Assembly (NCBI GenBank): GCA_035549015.1
Contig: DASZRW010000069.1
Span: 9,281-73,280, forward strand
Length of the DNA stretch: 64,000 nucleotides
Direction: 5' to 3'
Origin: JAFDZV01 sp035549015
GTDB lineage: Bacteria; Bacteroidota; Ignavibacteria; OLB7
Positions 55,887-64,000 of this stretch are shown here, piece after piece (the first letter of the stretch is position 1; each line of letters opens with the position of its first letter). A program made the position numbers and the translations under genes. The notes beneath the pieces are model-generated. The model ran no database searches, was not told where the DNA came from, and saw nothing but the letters and a program-made list of their open reading frames with translations.

Positions 55887-57107
55887 CTACCGGGTGACCT
55901 GCATCACGCGGGAGGAAACCTGCTCGCCGTTCTGAAGCTGCGCTCTCAACTGGTACATGTACCACCCGGAGGAGAGCTTCGAGACGTCCATCGTGGCGGA
56001 ATAACTGCCGGCCTCCTTCGCCCCTTCGTTCATCTCCATCACCACCTCTCCCCTCGCATCCAGCAGGCGTAGTGAGGTCTGCGCGCTTGCCTCCGGCAAC
56101 GTGTACCCGATCGTGGTGGTGCCCGCAGCAGGGTTCGGGGAGTTGACCGCCAGCATGGAGTGGTCCGGTACGGGACTGGCCACGTGCCGATCGGGGCCGA
56201 GAATCATACTGGCCAGAGCCTCGCCACTGTAGAGCATGGCGAACGGCTCCAGCTTCTGCCGGTACATCTGCATGAAGAGGTGGGGATACTTGCGGGCCAG
56301 CACGCTCAGCTCGTCCATTTCCGTATATGAATCCACACGCTGGCGCAGGTCGGGGAATTGCGCCAGCTCGGCGGCATGGGCTTCGGCGAAGTGACGGCTG
56401 TGGCCGGCCATGCTGTCGGCGAAGGCGATAAGGTCCGCACGCACGGCCTCTTCAACATTGTCCAGCGCCTCACGATAATCGCGTGCCAGCCAGCGTGCAA
56501 TCGCGGGCAACTCCATCAGGTCCTGATATCCGGATGGCATCCCCTCCTCGTCATCGCCGTCGAACGGAACAGGCCCTCCGCCTGCAAGCACCTGCTCCAA
56601 CGAATCGCGCCGACGTTCCTCGCGTGCCCTGTATGTCCGTTGCTCGTCCGCTTCGCGACGCGCGATCTCCCCGGCATCCGGTTCAAGCACCGCCGCGGTA
56701 TCGGCGGCTGTCGCATTCACTGCAGCCTCCACGGCCACCGCTGTATCCGGAGCCACCGCCCCTACTCGAGCCTGCGAGGCATACCGCCCCTCCCGCTCCT
56801 CGCTCATCTGCCGCATGCGCGCCACCATGATCGCATAGCGCGCGCGCAGTTCATCCAGCTGGGCCAGGTCATGCCCCGAAAGGACCTCGTCGATGCGGAC
56901 CTTGTACGCATTCAGACGCGTCTCCCAGAAGTGGAGCGCGATCTGGCCGAACTCGTCGCTGATGGATTGTGCGAAGCGGGCGCGAAGGGTGTCGTCGAAC
57001 GGCGTGGCCTGATCGGCCTCCAGGCTCTGCGCGTGCAACGGCGCGGCCCAGAGCACTGTCGCCGCGGCCAGAAGCGCCGCGAAGTGGATACCACTCTTCA
57101 TGTACAT
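55887..57107 (-). CDS. Secreted helical protein with T9SS type A sorting domain
   Basis: This 406-residue protein has a signal peptide (FAALLAAATVLWAAPLHAQS) and a long alpha-helical, Arg/Glu/Ala-rich middle with probable coiled coil (residues about 40-270), function unknown. The C-terminal sorting domain of about 85 residues (AVNSPNPAAGTTTIGYTLPEAS ... LRLLDARGEVVMEMN ... LSSGWYMYQLRAQLQNGEQVSSRVMQV) directs type IX secretion. Starts at MYM (57107) and MKS (57101) are both possible. Confidence 0.85.
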   Translation of the reverse strand: MYMKSGIHFAALLAAATVLWAAPLHAQSLEADQATPFDDTLRARFAQSISDEFGQIALHFWETRLNAYKVRIDEVLSGHDLAQLDELRARYAIMVARMRQMSEEREGRYASQARVGAVAPDTAVAVEAAVNATAADTAAVLEPDAGEIARREADEQRTYRAREERRRDSLEQVLAGGGPVPFDGDDEEGMPSGYQDLMELPAIARWLARDYREALDNVEEAVRADLIAFADSMAGHSRHFAEAHAAELAQFPDLRQRVDSYTEMDELSVLARKYPHLFMQMYRQKLEPFAMLYSGEALASMILGPDRHVASPVPDHSMLAVNSPNPAAGTTTIGYTLPEASAQTSLRLLDARGEVVMEMNEGAKEAGSYSATMDVSKLSSGWYMYQLRAQLQNGEQVSSRVMQVTR

Positions 57108-57435
57108 CTCCAGTTGAGTGACTTCGCCGGAACAATTCGCATCGGCCGCGCAACCACGCCCCGCGGCGCGTGGCGGCCGGCGGCAAAAGTACGAACGGCG
57201 GCACGATACTACGGCGCCATTTCATTTCGCGGCGCAGATACAATGACGGAGGCCCGCTTCAGACTGAGAAGATATTCGAAACGCGACGAGCCGTGAAACC
57301 CTGTACGTTCCCACGGCTCGCAATCATCGATGCTGTGGCAGCGTGCCGCACGGCAACCCCTTCAATCACCTCCACCCTCATCGCCCGCACGCCGTCGCCA
57401 CGCACGCTTATCACCCATCATTCATACCCCTTCAC
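57108..57435. other. 328-bp gap containing the kgd terminator
   Basis: Apart from the hairpin at 57287-57320 no feature is recognised. Confidence 0.45.
57287..57320 (-). terminator. Hairpin downstream of the 2-oxoglutarate dehydrogenase gene
   Basis: CGAGCCGTG and CACGGCTCG form a perfect 9-bp stem with a 16-nt loop. On the minus strand it is followed by TCGCGTTTCG. It is 115 bp past the stop. Confidence 0.5.
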
Positions 57436-60400
57436 TCATCCCCCATTCTGCCGTCCGAGGGCGCGGCGCACGATTTCCTCCTGCTCGCGGAGGTGCCGCT
57501 TCATGCTCCCCGCGGCCGGACTTCCGGATGCCGGACGCCCGAGGAAGGAGAGCTTCTGCATCCCCACCAACTCCTCGGCGATCCAGTCCGAAAGCGTGAA
57601 CCACATCCCCATGTTCTTCGGCTCCTCCTGCACCCAGACGATATCCGTCACGTGCGCGTAGCGCTCCAGCTCGGCGCGCACCTCGGCCGACGGGAACGGA
57701 TAGAGCTTCTCGATCCGGACGATCGCAACGTCCGTCTGGTTCGCCGCGTGGCGGGCCCTGACGAGATCGTAGTAGACCTTGCCGCTGCAGAGCACAACGC
57801 GGCGCACGCCGGCGGGATCGATGGGATCCACCTCCGGAATGACCCGCCTGAACTCACCGTTGATCAGTTCCTCCATGGAGGCAGCCGCAGCCGGATCGCG
57901 CAGCAGGCTCTTCGGCGTCAGGACCACGAGCGGCTTGCGCACCTCCTGCTTCGCCTGCCGGCGGAGCAGATGGAAGTATTGCGCAGCGGTGGTCGGATAG
58001 GCAACGCGGATGTTGTCCTCCGCACAGAGCGTAAGGAAGCGCTCGATGCGGGCGGATGAATGCTCCGGCCCCTGCCCCTCGAAGCCGTGCGGCAGAAGGA
58101 GCACCACGCTGGAGGTCTGCTCCCACTTGTCCTCGCTGGAGGTGATGAACTGGTCGATCACGATCTGCGCGCCGTTCACGAAGTCGCCGAACTGCGCCTC
58201 CCAGAGCACCAGGGCATCGGGATCGGCAACGGAGTATCCGTACTCGAAGCCCAGCACCGCGTACTCGGAGAGCGAGGAATCGTACACCATGAATCGGGAC
58301 TGCGTCTCCGCGAGATTGTTCAGCGGCACATAGCGCGCATCGGACTTCTGGTCGTGCAGAACGGAATGGCGCTGCGAGAACGTGCCGCGCTGGGAGTCCT
58401 GTCCGGAAAGGCGCACGGGGAATCCTTCCAGCAGCAACGAGCCGAAGGCCAGCGCCTCGGCGAAGGCCCAGTCGATCTTCCCCTCCTGCGCGAGCTTCGG
58501 GCGCTTCTCGAACTGCGCAACGAGCTTCGCATGCGCATCGACATCCTCCGGCACGCTGGAGATCACCTTGATGATGTGGTTCAGCATGAAGTCCGGCACG
58601 CCGGTCTGCGGATTGCCCCACGTGGCATGCGGGTTCAGCGCATCCTCACGAAGCGGATCGCCCATATCCTGCGCAGGCGGCAGGGCCTTCGTTGCGGCAA
58701 GCAACCCTTCGAGGCGCTCCTTGAATTCATCCTCGTAGGAGTTCACCTCCTGCTGCGTCAGCGTGCCGTTGCGGAGCAGGCGATCGGTGTAGACCACGCG
58801 CGTGGAAGGATGCGCCTTGATCTTCGCGTAGAGCAGCGGCTGCGTGTACCCCGGCTCGTCGGTCTCGTTGTGACCGTAGCGACGGTAGCAGATCAGATCC
58901 ACGACAACGTCCCGCTTGTAGCGCTGGCGATACTCGTAGGCCAGGCGCATCACGTACACGGATGACTCGGGGTCATCCGCATTCACGTGGAAGATCGGCG
59001 CGCCCACCATCTTCGCGATGTCCGTTGCGTAGCGCGTGGAGCGGGTGTCGCGCGGCGATGCGGTGAAGCCGATCTGATTGTTCACCACCAGATGGATCGT
59101 GCCGCCGGTGTGGTAGCCGTCAAGCTGGCTCATGTTGAACGTCTCGGCAACCACGCCCTGGCCGGCGAAGGCGGCATCGCCGTGAAGGAGCACGGGGATG
59201 ATCCTGGCGGACCCGCCGTCGCCGATCCGATCCTGAAGCGCACGCACCATCCCTTCCACCACCGGATTCACCGCCTCCAGATGGCTGGGATTCGGGGAGA
59301 GCCGGATCGTGATCCGCTCGCCGGTCTCCGTGACGATGGTGCCGCGCTCGCCGAGATGGTACTTCACATCGCCGGAGCCGTGCACGGAGTTGGGATCCTT
59401 GTTGTCCTCGAACTCGGAGAAGATCTTGCCGGGGCTCTTGCCGATCACCGTCGCGAGCACGTTCAGACGGCCGCGGTGCGGCATGCCGATCACCACCTCC
59501 TTCACGCCGTCGAGCGCCGCGCGCTCCACCAGCTCATCGAGCATCGGGATCGTGGTCTCCGCCCCCTCCATCGAGAAGCGCTTGTGCCCGGTATACTTCG
59601 TCTGCAGAAACTTCTCGAAGCCCTCCGCCTCGCTCAGCTTGCGCAGCACGCGCTTCTTCTGCTCCGGCTTCATGTTGGGACTGTTGCGCCGGGTCTCCAT
59701 CGTCTCCTGCAGCCAGAGCATCTGGTCCAGGTCCGGAATGTGCGTGTACTCAACGCCCACGCGCTGGGTATACGTGTCGCGCAGGACCGAGAGGATGGTG
59801 CGAAGATCGGCGCGCTCCATTCCCGCCATCCCCCCGGTCTGGAACGTGCGGTCGAAATCCCAGATCGTGAGGCCGTAGGTGGAGGGATCGAGGTCGGGTT
59901 GGAAGTCGATGGTTTCGCCGAGCGGATTCAGATAGGCCTGGAGGTGTCCGCGCTGGCGGAAGCTGGAGATGAGCGTGAACACACGCTGCTGCTTCTCCAC
60001 GGCCTCGTCGCGATTGTTGCCGAAGATGCTGGGATGCCGGTCGCGCGCCCAGGAGAGGGGGCGATAGGGGATCCTGAGGTCGCGGAAGATCTCCTCGTAG
60101 AACTCCTCCCCCCCCATCAGCAGCTCCTGGACATAGGCCAGGAACAGCCCGGACTCCGCCCCCTGGATGATGCGATGGTCGTACGTGGAGGTCATCTCCA
60201 TCACCTTGGAGATGCCGAGCTCGCTGAGCGTCTCCACGTCCATCGCCTGATAGGCGGCCGGATAGTTGATGCCGCCGGTGGCGATGATGGTTCCCTGCCC
60301 CACCATCAGGCGGGGGACCGATGCCACCGTCCCGATGGTTCCGGGATTGGTCAGCGTCAGCGTGGTTCCCATGAAGTCATCGGGGGTCAGCTCGTTCCGG

Positions 60401-61161
60401 CGCGCCTTGCGAACCAGGGTCTCGTAGGCGGAGAAGAACTCCTGGAAGTTCATGAGATTGCTTCGCTTGATGCTCGGCACCACCAGCGAGCGGCCGCCGT
60501 CCGGGCGCTCGATGTCGATGGCGAGACCAAGGTTCACATCGTGGCGCACCACCAGATAGGGCTTGCCGTCGATGTTCTGGAAACTGTTGTTGAGCGATTG
60601 ATACTTCGCGAGCGCCTTCACCAGCGCCCATCCCACGATGTGGGTGAAGCTCAGCTTCCCCTGATCGCTCGCCTTCAGATAGCCGTTCACCAGCGTGCGG
60701 TTCTCCTCCAGCAGCTTCACCGGAATCTCGCGGAACGATGTCGCCGTTGGAATCTGGAGGCTGGCTTCCATGTTCTGCACGATGCGCGCGCCGATGCCGG
60801 TCAACTGCCGGGCCCCCTCGGGAATCGGCGTGGGCGCCTTCGCCTCCTCGGCCTTCGGGGCAGGCTGGGCCGCTGGTGCCGGTGCCGGCGCTGCCGCCGG
60901 CTTCGCCGCCGGAGCGGTACCGCCGTTCGTCGTCTCGCGTGCCGGACGCGCGGGAGCCGGCTCCGCGGCAACACGGCCGTTGCCGTTGCTCGCGGCTACA
61001 ACCCGCTGCGCGCCCTGCTCATTCCCCGCCTCATCGGGATTGTTGGGGTCGTAGGATGCAAAGAACTCCCGCCATGTCGCGTCGAATGCGTTCGGGTTCT
61101 TGAGGTACTCGAAGTAGAGTTCGTTGATGTAGGCGGAGTTCGGTCCGAAGCTGCTGCTCAT
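57436..61161 (-). CDS. kgd: Fused E2-E1 2-oxoglutarate dehydrogenase/decarboxylase (Kgd type)
   Basis: This 1241-residue TCA-cycle enzyme has an N-terminal E1 segment (FGPNSAYINELYFEYLKNPNAFDATWREFFASYD) and an Ala/Pro-rich linker of about 60 residues. A dihydrolipoyl-acyltransferase E2 catalytic domain follows (about 115-345) with the catalytic His in TSTYDHRIIQGAESG, then the full thiamine-dependent E1 (about 400-1241) with GMPHRGRLNVLA, HGDAAFAGQGVVAET and the TPP-motif region GGTIHLVVNNQIGFT. No lipoyl domain is present, as in actinobacterial Kgd/OdhA, so lipoyl groups must come from another protein. The E3 gene is not adjacent. Confidence 0.95.
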   Translation of the reverse strand: MSSSFGPNSAYINELYFEYLKNPNAFDATWREFFASYDPNNPDEAGNEQGAQRVVAASNGNGRVAAEPAPARPARETTNGGTAPAAKPAAAPAPAPAAQPAPKAEEAKAPTPIPEGARQLTGIGARIVQNMEASLQIPTATSFREIPVKLLEENRTLVNGYLKASDQGKLSFTHIVGWALVKALAKYQSLNNSFQNIDGKPYLVVRHDVNLGLAIDIERPDGGRSLVVPSIKRSNLMNFQEFFSAYETLVRKARRNELTPDDFMGTTLTLTNPGTIGTVASVPRLMVGQGTIIATGGINYPAAYQAMDVETLSELGISKVMEMTSTYDHRIIQGAESGLFLAYVQELLMGGEEFYEEIFRDLRIPYRPLSWARDRHPSIFGNNRDEAVEKQQRVFTLISSFRQRGHLQAYLNPLGETIDFQPDLDPSTYGLTIWDFDRTFQTGGMAGMERADLRTILSVLRDTYTQRVGVEYTHIPDLDQMLWLQETMETRRNSPNMKPEQKKRVLRKLSEAEGFEKFLQTKYTGHKRFSMEGAETTIPMLDELVERAALDGVKEVVIGMPHRGRLNVLATVIGKSPGKIFSEFEDNKDPNSVHGSGDVKYHLGERGTIVTETGERITIRLSPNPSHLEAVNPVVEGMVRALQDRIGDGGSARIIPVLLHGDAAFAGQGVVAETFNMSQLDGYHTGGTIHLVVNNQIGFTASPRDTRSTRYATDIAKMVGAPIFHVNADDPESSVYVMRLAYEYRQRYKRDVVVDLICYRRYGHNETDEPGYTQPLLYAKIKAHPSTRVVYTDRLLRNGTLTQQEVNSYEDEFKERLEGLLAATKALPPAQDMGDPLREDALNPHATWGNPQTGVPDFMLNHIIKVISSVPEDVDAHAKLVAQFEKRPKLAQEGKIDWAFAEALAFGSLLLEGFPVRLSGQDSQRGTFSQRHSVLHDQKSDARYVPLNNLAETQSRFMVYDSSLSEYAVLGFEYGYSVADPDALVLWEAQFGDFVNGAQIVIDQFITSSEDKWEQTSSVVLLLPHGFEGQGPEHSSARIERFLTLCAEDNIRVAYPTTAAQYFHLLRRQAKQEVRKPLVVLTPKSLLRDPAAAASMEELINGEFRRVIPEVDPIDPAGVRRVVLCSGKVYYDLVRARHAANQTDVAIVRIEKLYPFPSAEVRAELERYAHVTDIVWVQEEPKNMGMWFTLSDWIAEELVGMQKLSFLGRPASGSPAAGSMKRHLREQEEIVRRALGRQNGG

Positions 61162-61330
61162 GGAAGAACGGCAATAGCATTGATGGGAGCGAGACGAGGG
61201 GACTCGCCAGAGTGCGGCACGGTCAGTAACAGGCGCGCCGACATGTTGGTCAGCCAGGCGCTTTGGATGCGTTCATACGCCAACTGCCATCGTGCAATAT
61301 AGCGGCATGGCATTTCCCCGCACAAAACGC

Positions 61331-62710
61331 TCACAGATCGTTATACTCAACCAGCCGGTAATCGCCGTTGCGCCCGTCGTCCACGAAGACGAACCGGCGC
61401 CGAACTCCCTGGCGGTAGATCCAGACCTCCCGGGGGGCGGTGTTGGGCTGCATGTCGCGCGTGACCTCGGCCGGCGGGCCGTAGAGCAGATAGATCTTCC
61501 CCCGGTCCGTGAAGACGCCGTCGTTCTGGCCGATCCCCCGGAAGTTGAAGTAGGAGTAGTCCGCCCGGCGATAGTATTCCGCCATCGCCTCGTTGTATCG
61601 GGTTGCCGGTGTGGGATCGCGCGGCGCCCAGAAGGCATCGATGGCCCGCCGCTGCGCATCCCTGCCGCCGGAGAGCATCTCGTCGATCGTCTCGTCGGTC
61701 GCAATCGGGAAGAGTGCGCGGATTGCGTACTCCGGCTTCGAGAGCGTGAACGGCATCTCCACCCAGCGAATTCTGAACCGCGAGGTATCGGTCACGGAGT
61801 TCTGCCCCGCCCGATACGTCAACGCCAGCGTATAATCCCCTACGTCCATGTCGTCCGTGGAGGCATCGATCAGCGCCCCGTACACGCGGCCGGTGTCCGT
61901 GCGGCGCGTGAGGTAGACGATGTCGTTGCCGCTCATCAGCGGCCGCTCCACCACCATCGGCCCCAGCATGGTCCCATCGCCCGTGCGTACCGTGCGCGCG
62001 GCCTCCCCCTTCTTCGGGACGGTGCTCACCTCGAAACGAAGGTTCTCCGGCACAACCGGACTCGAGAGCGGGATGAAGGCACGAAGCCGCCTGCCGAACA
62101 TCGCGGCGCCGTCGATCGCCGTCAGCACCAGCGAGTCGCCAACGGCCCGCCGGATGAATATCGGCATGCCGATCGCCGGGGATACGGAGTTGAAGTCATC
62201 CATCGCGAACGGCGCCGTGGTCTGCGTGAAGCCGCTGCCGGGGGTTCCGTCATCCAGCGTGTACTTCACCGTGTAGAGACCGGGACGCAGCGCCAGTTCC
62301 ACGGAGCCGCAGAGGAAGTCGGTCTTGGAGTTCGTGCGGGCGTACTCCTGCACGCGGGCGGTGTCGCGCCAGCTTGCGCGGTCCACGATCACGCCGTCCG
62401 GCCCGGCCGCCTCCACGAAGAGCGTGGGCGTGGCAACGTACAGGCCCCCCTTCCGGTATGCCTGCGTGGTTCGCCGGAAGGTGAGAAGATCGTACGAGAG
62501 GCGGAAGGTGACAAGGGCGCGCCCGCGGCTGGATGCGGGGCCCGGGAGCGTTGCTATCTCGAGGAAGTAGTTGTCGCCGTAGGAGGTGTACTCGGCAAGG
62601 TTTTCCGGAACGCCCGGCTGCGCGCAGAGCGGCCCGGCCGCAATGCCCGGGAGCAGAAGGGCCAGCAGGGGAAGCAGGAAGGCGATCGGGGTGCGGGTCC
62701 GGAATATCAT
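61331..62710 (-). CDS. GWxTD domain-containing secreted protein
   Basis: This 459-residue protein has a signal peptide (TPIAFLLPLLALLLPGIAAGPLCAQ). Beta-rich domains follow, then the C-terminal GWxTD region: FWAPRDPTPATRYNEAMAEYYRRADYSYFNFRGIGQNDGVFTDRGKIYLLYGPP (the motif appears as GVFTDRGKIYLLYGPP), with VWIYRQGVRRRFVFVDDGRNGDYRLVEYNDL. GWxTD proteins occur in the FCB group and related phyla. Their role is unknown, though an envelope or secretion link is often assumed. Confidence 0.88.
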   Translation of the reverse strand: MIFRTRTPIAFLLPLLALLLPGIAAGPLCAQPGVPENLAEYTSYGDNYFLEIATLPGPASSRGRALVTFRLSYDLLTFRRTTQAYRKGGLYVATPTLFVEAAGPDGVIVDRASWRDTARVQEYARTNSKTDFLCGSVELALRPGLYTVKYTLDDGTPGSGFTQTTAPFAMDDFNSVSPAIGMPIFIRRAVGDSLVLTAIDGAAMFGRRLRAFIPLSSPVVPENLRFEVSTVPKKGEAARTVRTGDGTMLGPMVVERPLMSGNDIVYLTRRTDTGRVYGALIDASTDDMDVGDYTLALTYRAGQNSVTDTSRFRIRWVEMPFTLSKPEYAIRALFPIATDETIDEMLSGGRDAQRRAIDAFWAPRDPTPATRYNEAMAEYYRRADYSYFNFRGIGQNDGVFTDRGKIYLLYGPPAEVTRDMQPNTAPREVWIYRQGVRRRFVFVDDGRNGDYRLVEYNDL

Positions 62711-62825
62711 CTGATCATGTTGACGCGTATTGTGATAACGCGCAAGCAGGGGAGGATCGTTTATTCGGCATCGTCCATCGCGGCCTCCGGGAACGGCATC
62801 CCGGTTCGCGACGGCGCGCAGGCGG

Positions 62826-63575
62826 CTACCAGCTGAATCCGCCGCCGATGCCGATCGTGAGCGCCACGCCGTTGTAGCCGGGCGTCAGGCCGCCGTTGTT
62901 CACGACATCCCCCCCCGGCTCCTTCCACTCCGGACGGCTGAACATCATTCCCCAACTGAGCCGCGCCGTGATTGCAAGCGAGCCCGGAGCCGGCGTTGCG
63001 CCGATGAACTTCACCATGTTCACACCCAGCGCCCAGCGCGGCGCCGAGCCGGTGTACGTGGCCGTCGCCCCGGATGCAACCGGCCTCCCCTCGAAGAATG
63101 GAATGGGAGTGGGCTGGTTGTTCGTGTAGTCCAGCGTGTAGCCGTAGTAGCCCAGATGGCCGTATGGATAGACCAGCATGCCGGCACGATTCACCACGGC
63201 ATATCCGAAATCGAGCCCCGCCCCCTGTGCGGCGAGCAGATAGCGATCGCGCGGATTGCCCGGCGCGTTGATGGAGTTCATCTCCGGATAGCTCACCTGC
63301 TCCGCCGCGGCCCCGATCACGTACCGGCCGCCGAACATCCATCCGATGGAGCCGCTCACCACCGTCCCCGCCGTGGAGAAGTCGCGCGTCTGATACACGT
63401 ACTCCTCCCCTCCCGGCCTGAGCGGCGTGTACTGCTTCAGCCGCCGCGAGAACGCTCCGTTGTCGTGCGCGGCAAGCCCGGCCCCCACACTCCCGAAGAA
63501 GGCGCCGTCCAGCATCTGTCCCTGCAGCACCACCGGAGAGAGCAGGAAGGCAAGCGTTATCAGTCTGATCTTCAT
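62826..63575 (-). CDS. Predicted outer-membrane beta-barrel protein
   Basis: This 249-residue protein has a signal peptide (IRLITLAFLLSPVVLQGQM). A predicted porin-like barrel follows, with alternating aromatic strands (AAQGAGLDFGYAVVNRAGMLVYPYGHLGYYGYTLDY, LAITARLSWGMMF) and the terminal strand GVALTIGIGGGFSW ending in Trp. No family name can be given. The start at 63575 precedes the signal peptide. The CRISPR array starts about 200 bp upstream of its start. Confidence 0.75.
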   Translation of the reverse strand: MKIRLITLAFLLSPVVLQGQMLDGAFFGSVGAGLAAHDNGAFSRRLKQYTPLRPGGEEYVYQTRDFSTAGTVVSGSIGWMFGGRYVIGAAAEQVSYPEMNSINAPGNPRDRYLLAAQGAGLDFGYAVVNRAGMLVYPYGHLGYYGYTLDYTNNQPTPIPFFEGRPVASGATATYTGSAPRWALGVNMVKFIGATPAPGSLAITARLSWGMMFSRPEWKEPGGDVVNNGGLTPGYNGVALTIGIGGGFSW

Positions 63576-63779
63576 GACAGAGGTAATTGTTTCGGAACGG
63601 CCCGTACCGCAGGCGGCCAAGATGGAGAACCGCGGGAGAGCGTGCAAGAGATTAGCTGCGCGTTGCACCATCGGGCACGCTCCTGCCGCACGATTGCCGG
63701 GTTCAACCGCCCGTGAAATCTCTGACACCGGGCAGCGGGCATGTGGGACAGGATGGCGCGACGAGGGGAGGATCGGTTC

Positions 63780-64000
63780 CTCTCATCCCCGCGTGTGCAG
63801 GGAGCGCATCAGGTCGTCGATCCAGATACGCCACACTCGAGGATCATCCCCGCGTGTGCAGGGAGCGCGCAAGCTTCTTCGCCTCTGCAATACGGCGCTT
63901 GGGATCATCCCCGCGTGTGCAGGGAGCGCCTTGTGAGATATCAGAACGGAAGATCGTCGACCGGATCATCCCCGCGTGTGCAGGGAGCGCTTGATAAGGA
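63780..64000 (-). CRISPR. Type I-E-like CRISPR array, leader-distal end (continues past window)
   Basis: Four 28-bp repeats (63780-63807, 63841-63868, 63902-63929, 63963-63990; core ATCCCCGCGTGTGCAGGGAGC) are separated by three 33-bp spacers, a regular 61-bp period. The form GGATCATCCCC...GGGAGCGC is the complement of the usual I-E orientation, so transcription is probably from the right, on the minus strand. The leftmost repeat has lost its first four matching bases (CTCT for GGAT), the expected decay at the leader-distal end. The hairpin has a C-A mismatch (CCCCGC / GCAGGG) in all four copies. No cas gene lies in the window. Confidence 0.95.

Noticed and set aside
55016..56072. Frames encoding LQGLALQGL and SRVLLSRV repeats across the CCAGGG array
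   Set aside because: All frames stay open because the unit is 15 bp; the protein would be pure repeat without a start signal. Treated as non-coding.
58987..61302. 771-codon plus-strand frame
   Set aside because: Antisense to the kgd gene; Arg/His/Leu-rich shadow translation.

Overview
The window is a GC-rich (roughly 60% or more, estimated by eye) bacterial chromosome segment carrying mostly housekeeping and envelope genes. Several features point to the Bacteroidota/Chlorobi/Kapabacteria (FCB) side of the tree. Two proteins end in type IX secretion (T9SS type A) sorting-like domains. There is a GWxTD-domain protein, a TonB-dependent receptor with a carboxypeptidase-like N-terminal domain and a glycine tail, and a fused E2-E1 2-oxoglutarate dehydrogenase of the Kgd type. 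The species cannot be fixed from sequence reading alone. No rRNA, tRNA, transposase or prophage gene was seen.

Layout. 0-8.3 kb: end of purC, a C-terminal processing protease, trpS, a DinB-like protein and lysA, then a hairpin-rich 148-bp repeat in two tandem copies and a predicted outer-membrane protein with a 5'-truncated tandem copy. 8.4-11.7 kb: a complete quaternary-ammonium compatible-solute ABC importer (OpuC/ProU type). 11.7-13.2 kb: glycogen synthase. 13.2-15.0 kb: an unusual gene-poor island with two micro-ORFs that have strong Shine-Dalgarno sites, long untranslated flanks and clear terminators. 15.2-19.0 kb: a heterodimeric ABC exporter. 19.5-20.2 kb: two small secreted or membrane cysteine-rich proteins. 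20.2-29.4 kb: a run of small enzymes (FMN reductase, pirin, VOC, sterol-desaturase family, methyltransferase, Cys/Met-metabolism PLP enzyme, amidohydrolase, DUF1697, serine hydrolase, DinB).

30-37 kb: a TonB-dependent receptor and a 1262-residue hybrid sensor kinase. 37.5-43.9 kb: a TetR-controlled efflux operon (TetR, HlyD-like adaptor, two ATPases, two ABC-2 permeases), with a 20-bp tandem hairpin array between the permease genes. 44-49 kb: the third copy of the 148-bp repeat, DUF3052, YraN, TyrS, SmpB and a pyrimidine-nucleoside phosphorylase. 49.4-57.1 kb: an outer-membrane lipoprotein-like protein, UvrB and two T9SS-type secreted proteins, with two related CCAGGG-hairpin repeat arrays in the convergent gaps. 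57.4-63.6 kb: the Kgd-type dehydrogenase, the GWxTD protein and a predicted outer-membrane protein. 63.78 kb to the end: the leader-distal end of a type I-E-like CRISPR array that continues beyond the window.

The most unusual material is non-coding or micro-coding. It comprises the 13.2-15.0 kb micro-ORF island beside an exporter pair; the CCAGGG arrays, whose hairpin stems show a compensatory base-pair change; the 148-bp structured repeats; the 20-bp hairpin array that appears to have grown out of a permease gene's 3' end; and a 20-bp duplication of the lysA start region that makes a micro-ORF overlapping the true start as TAATG.
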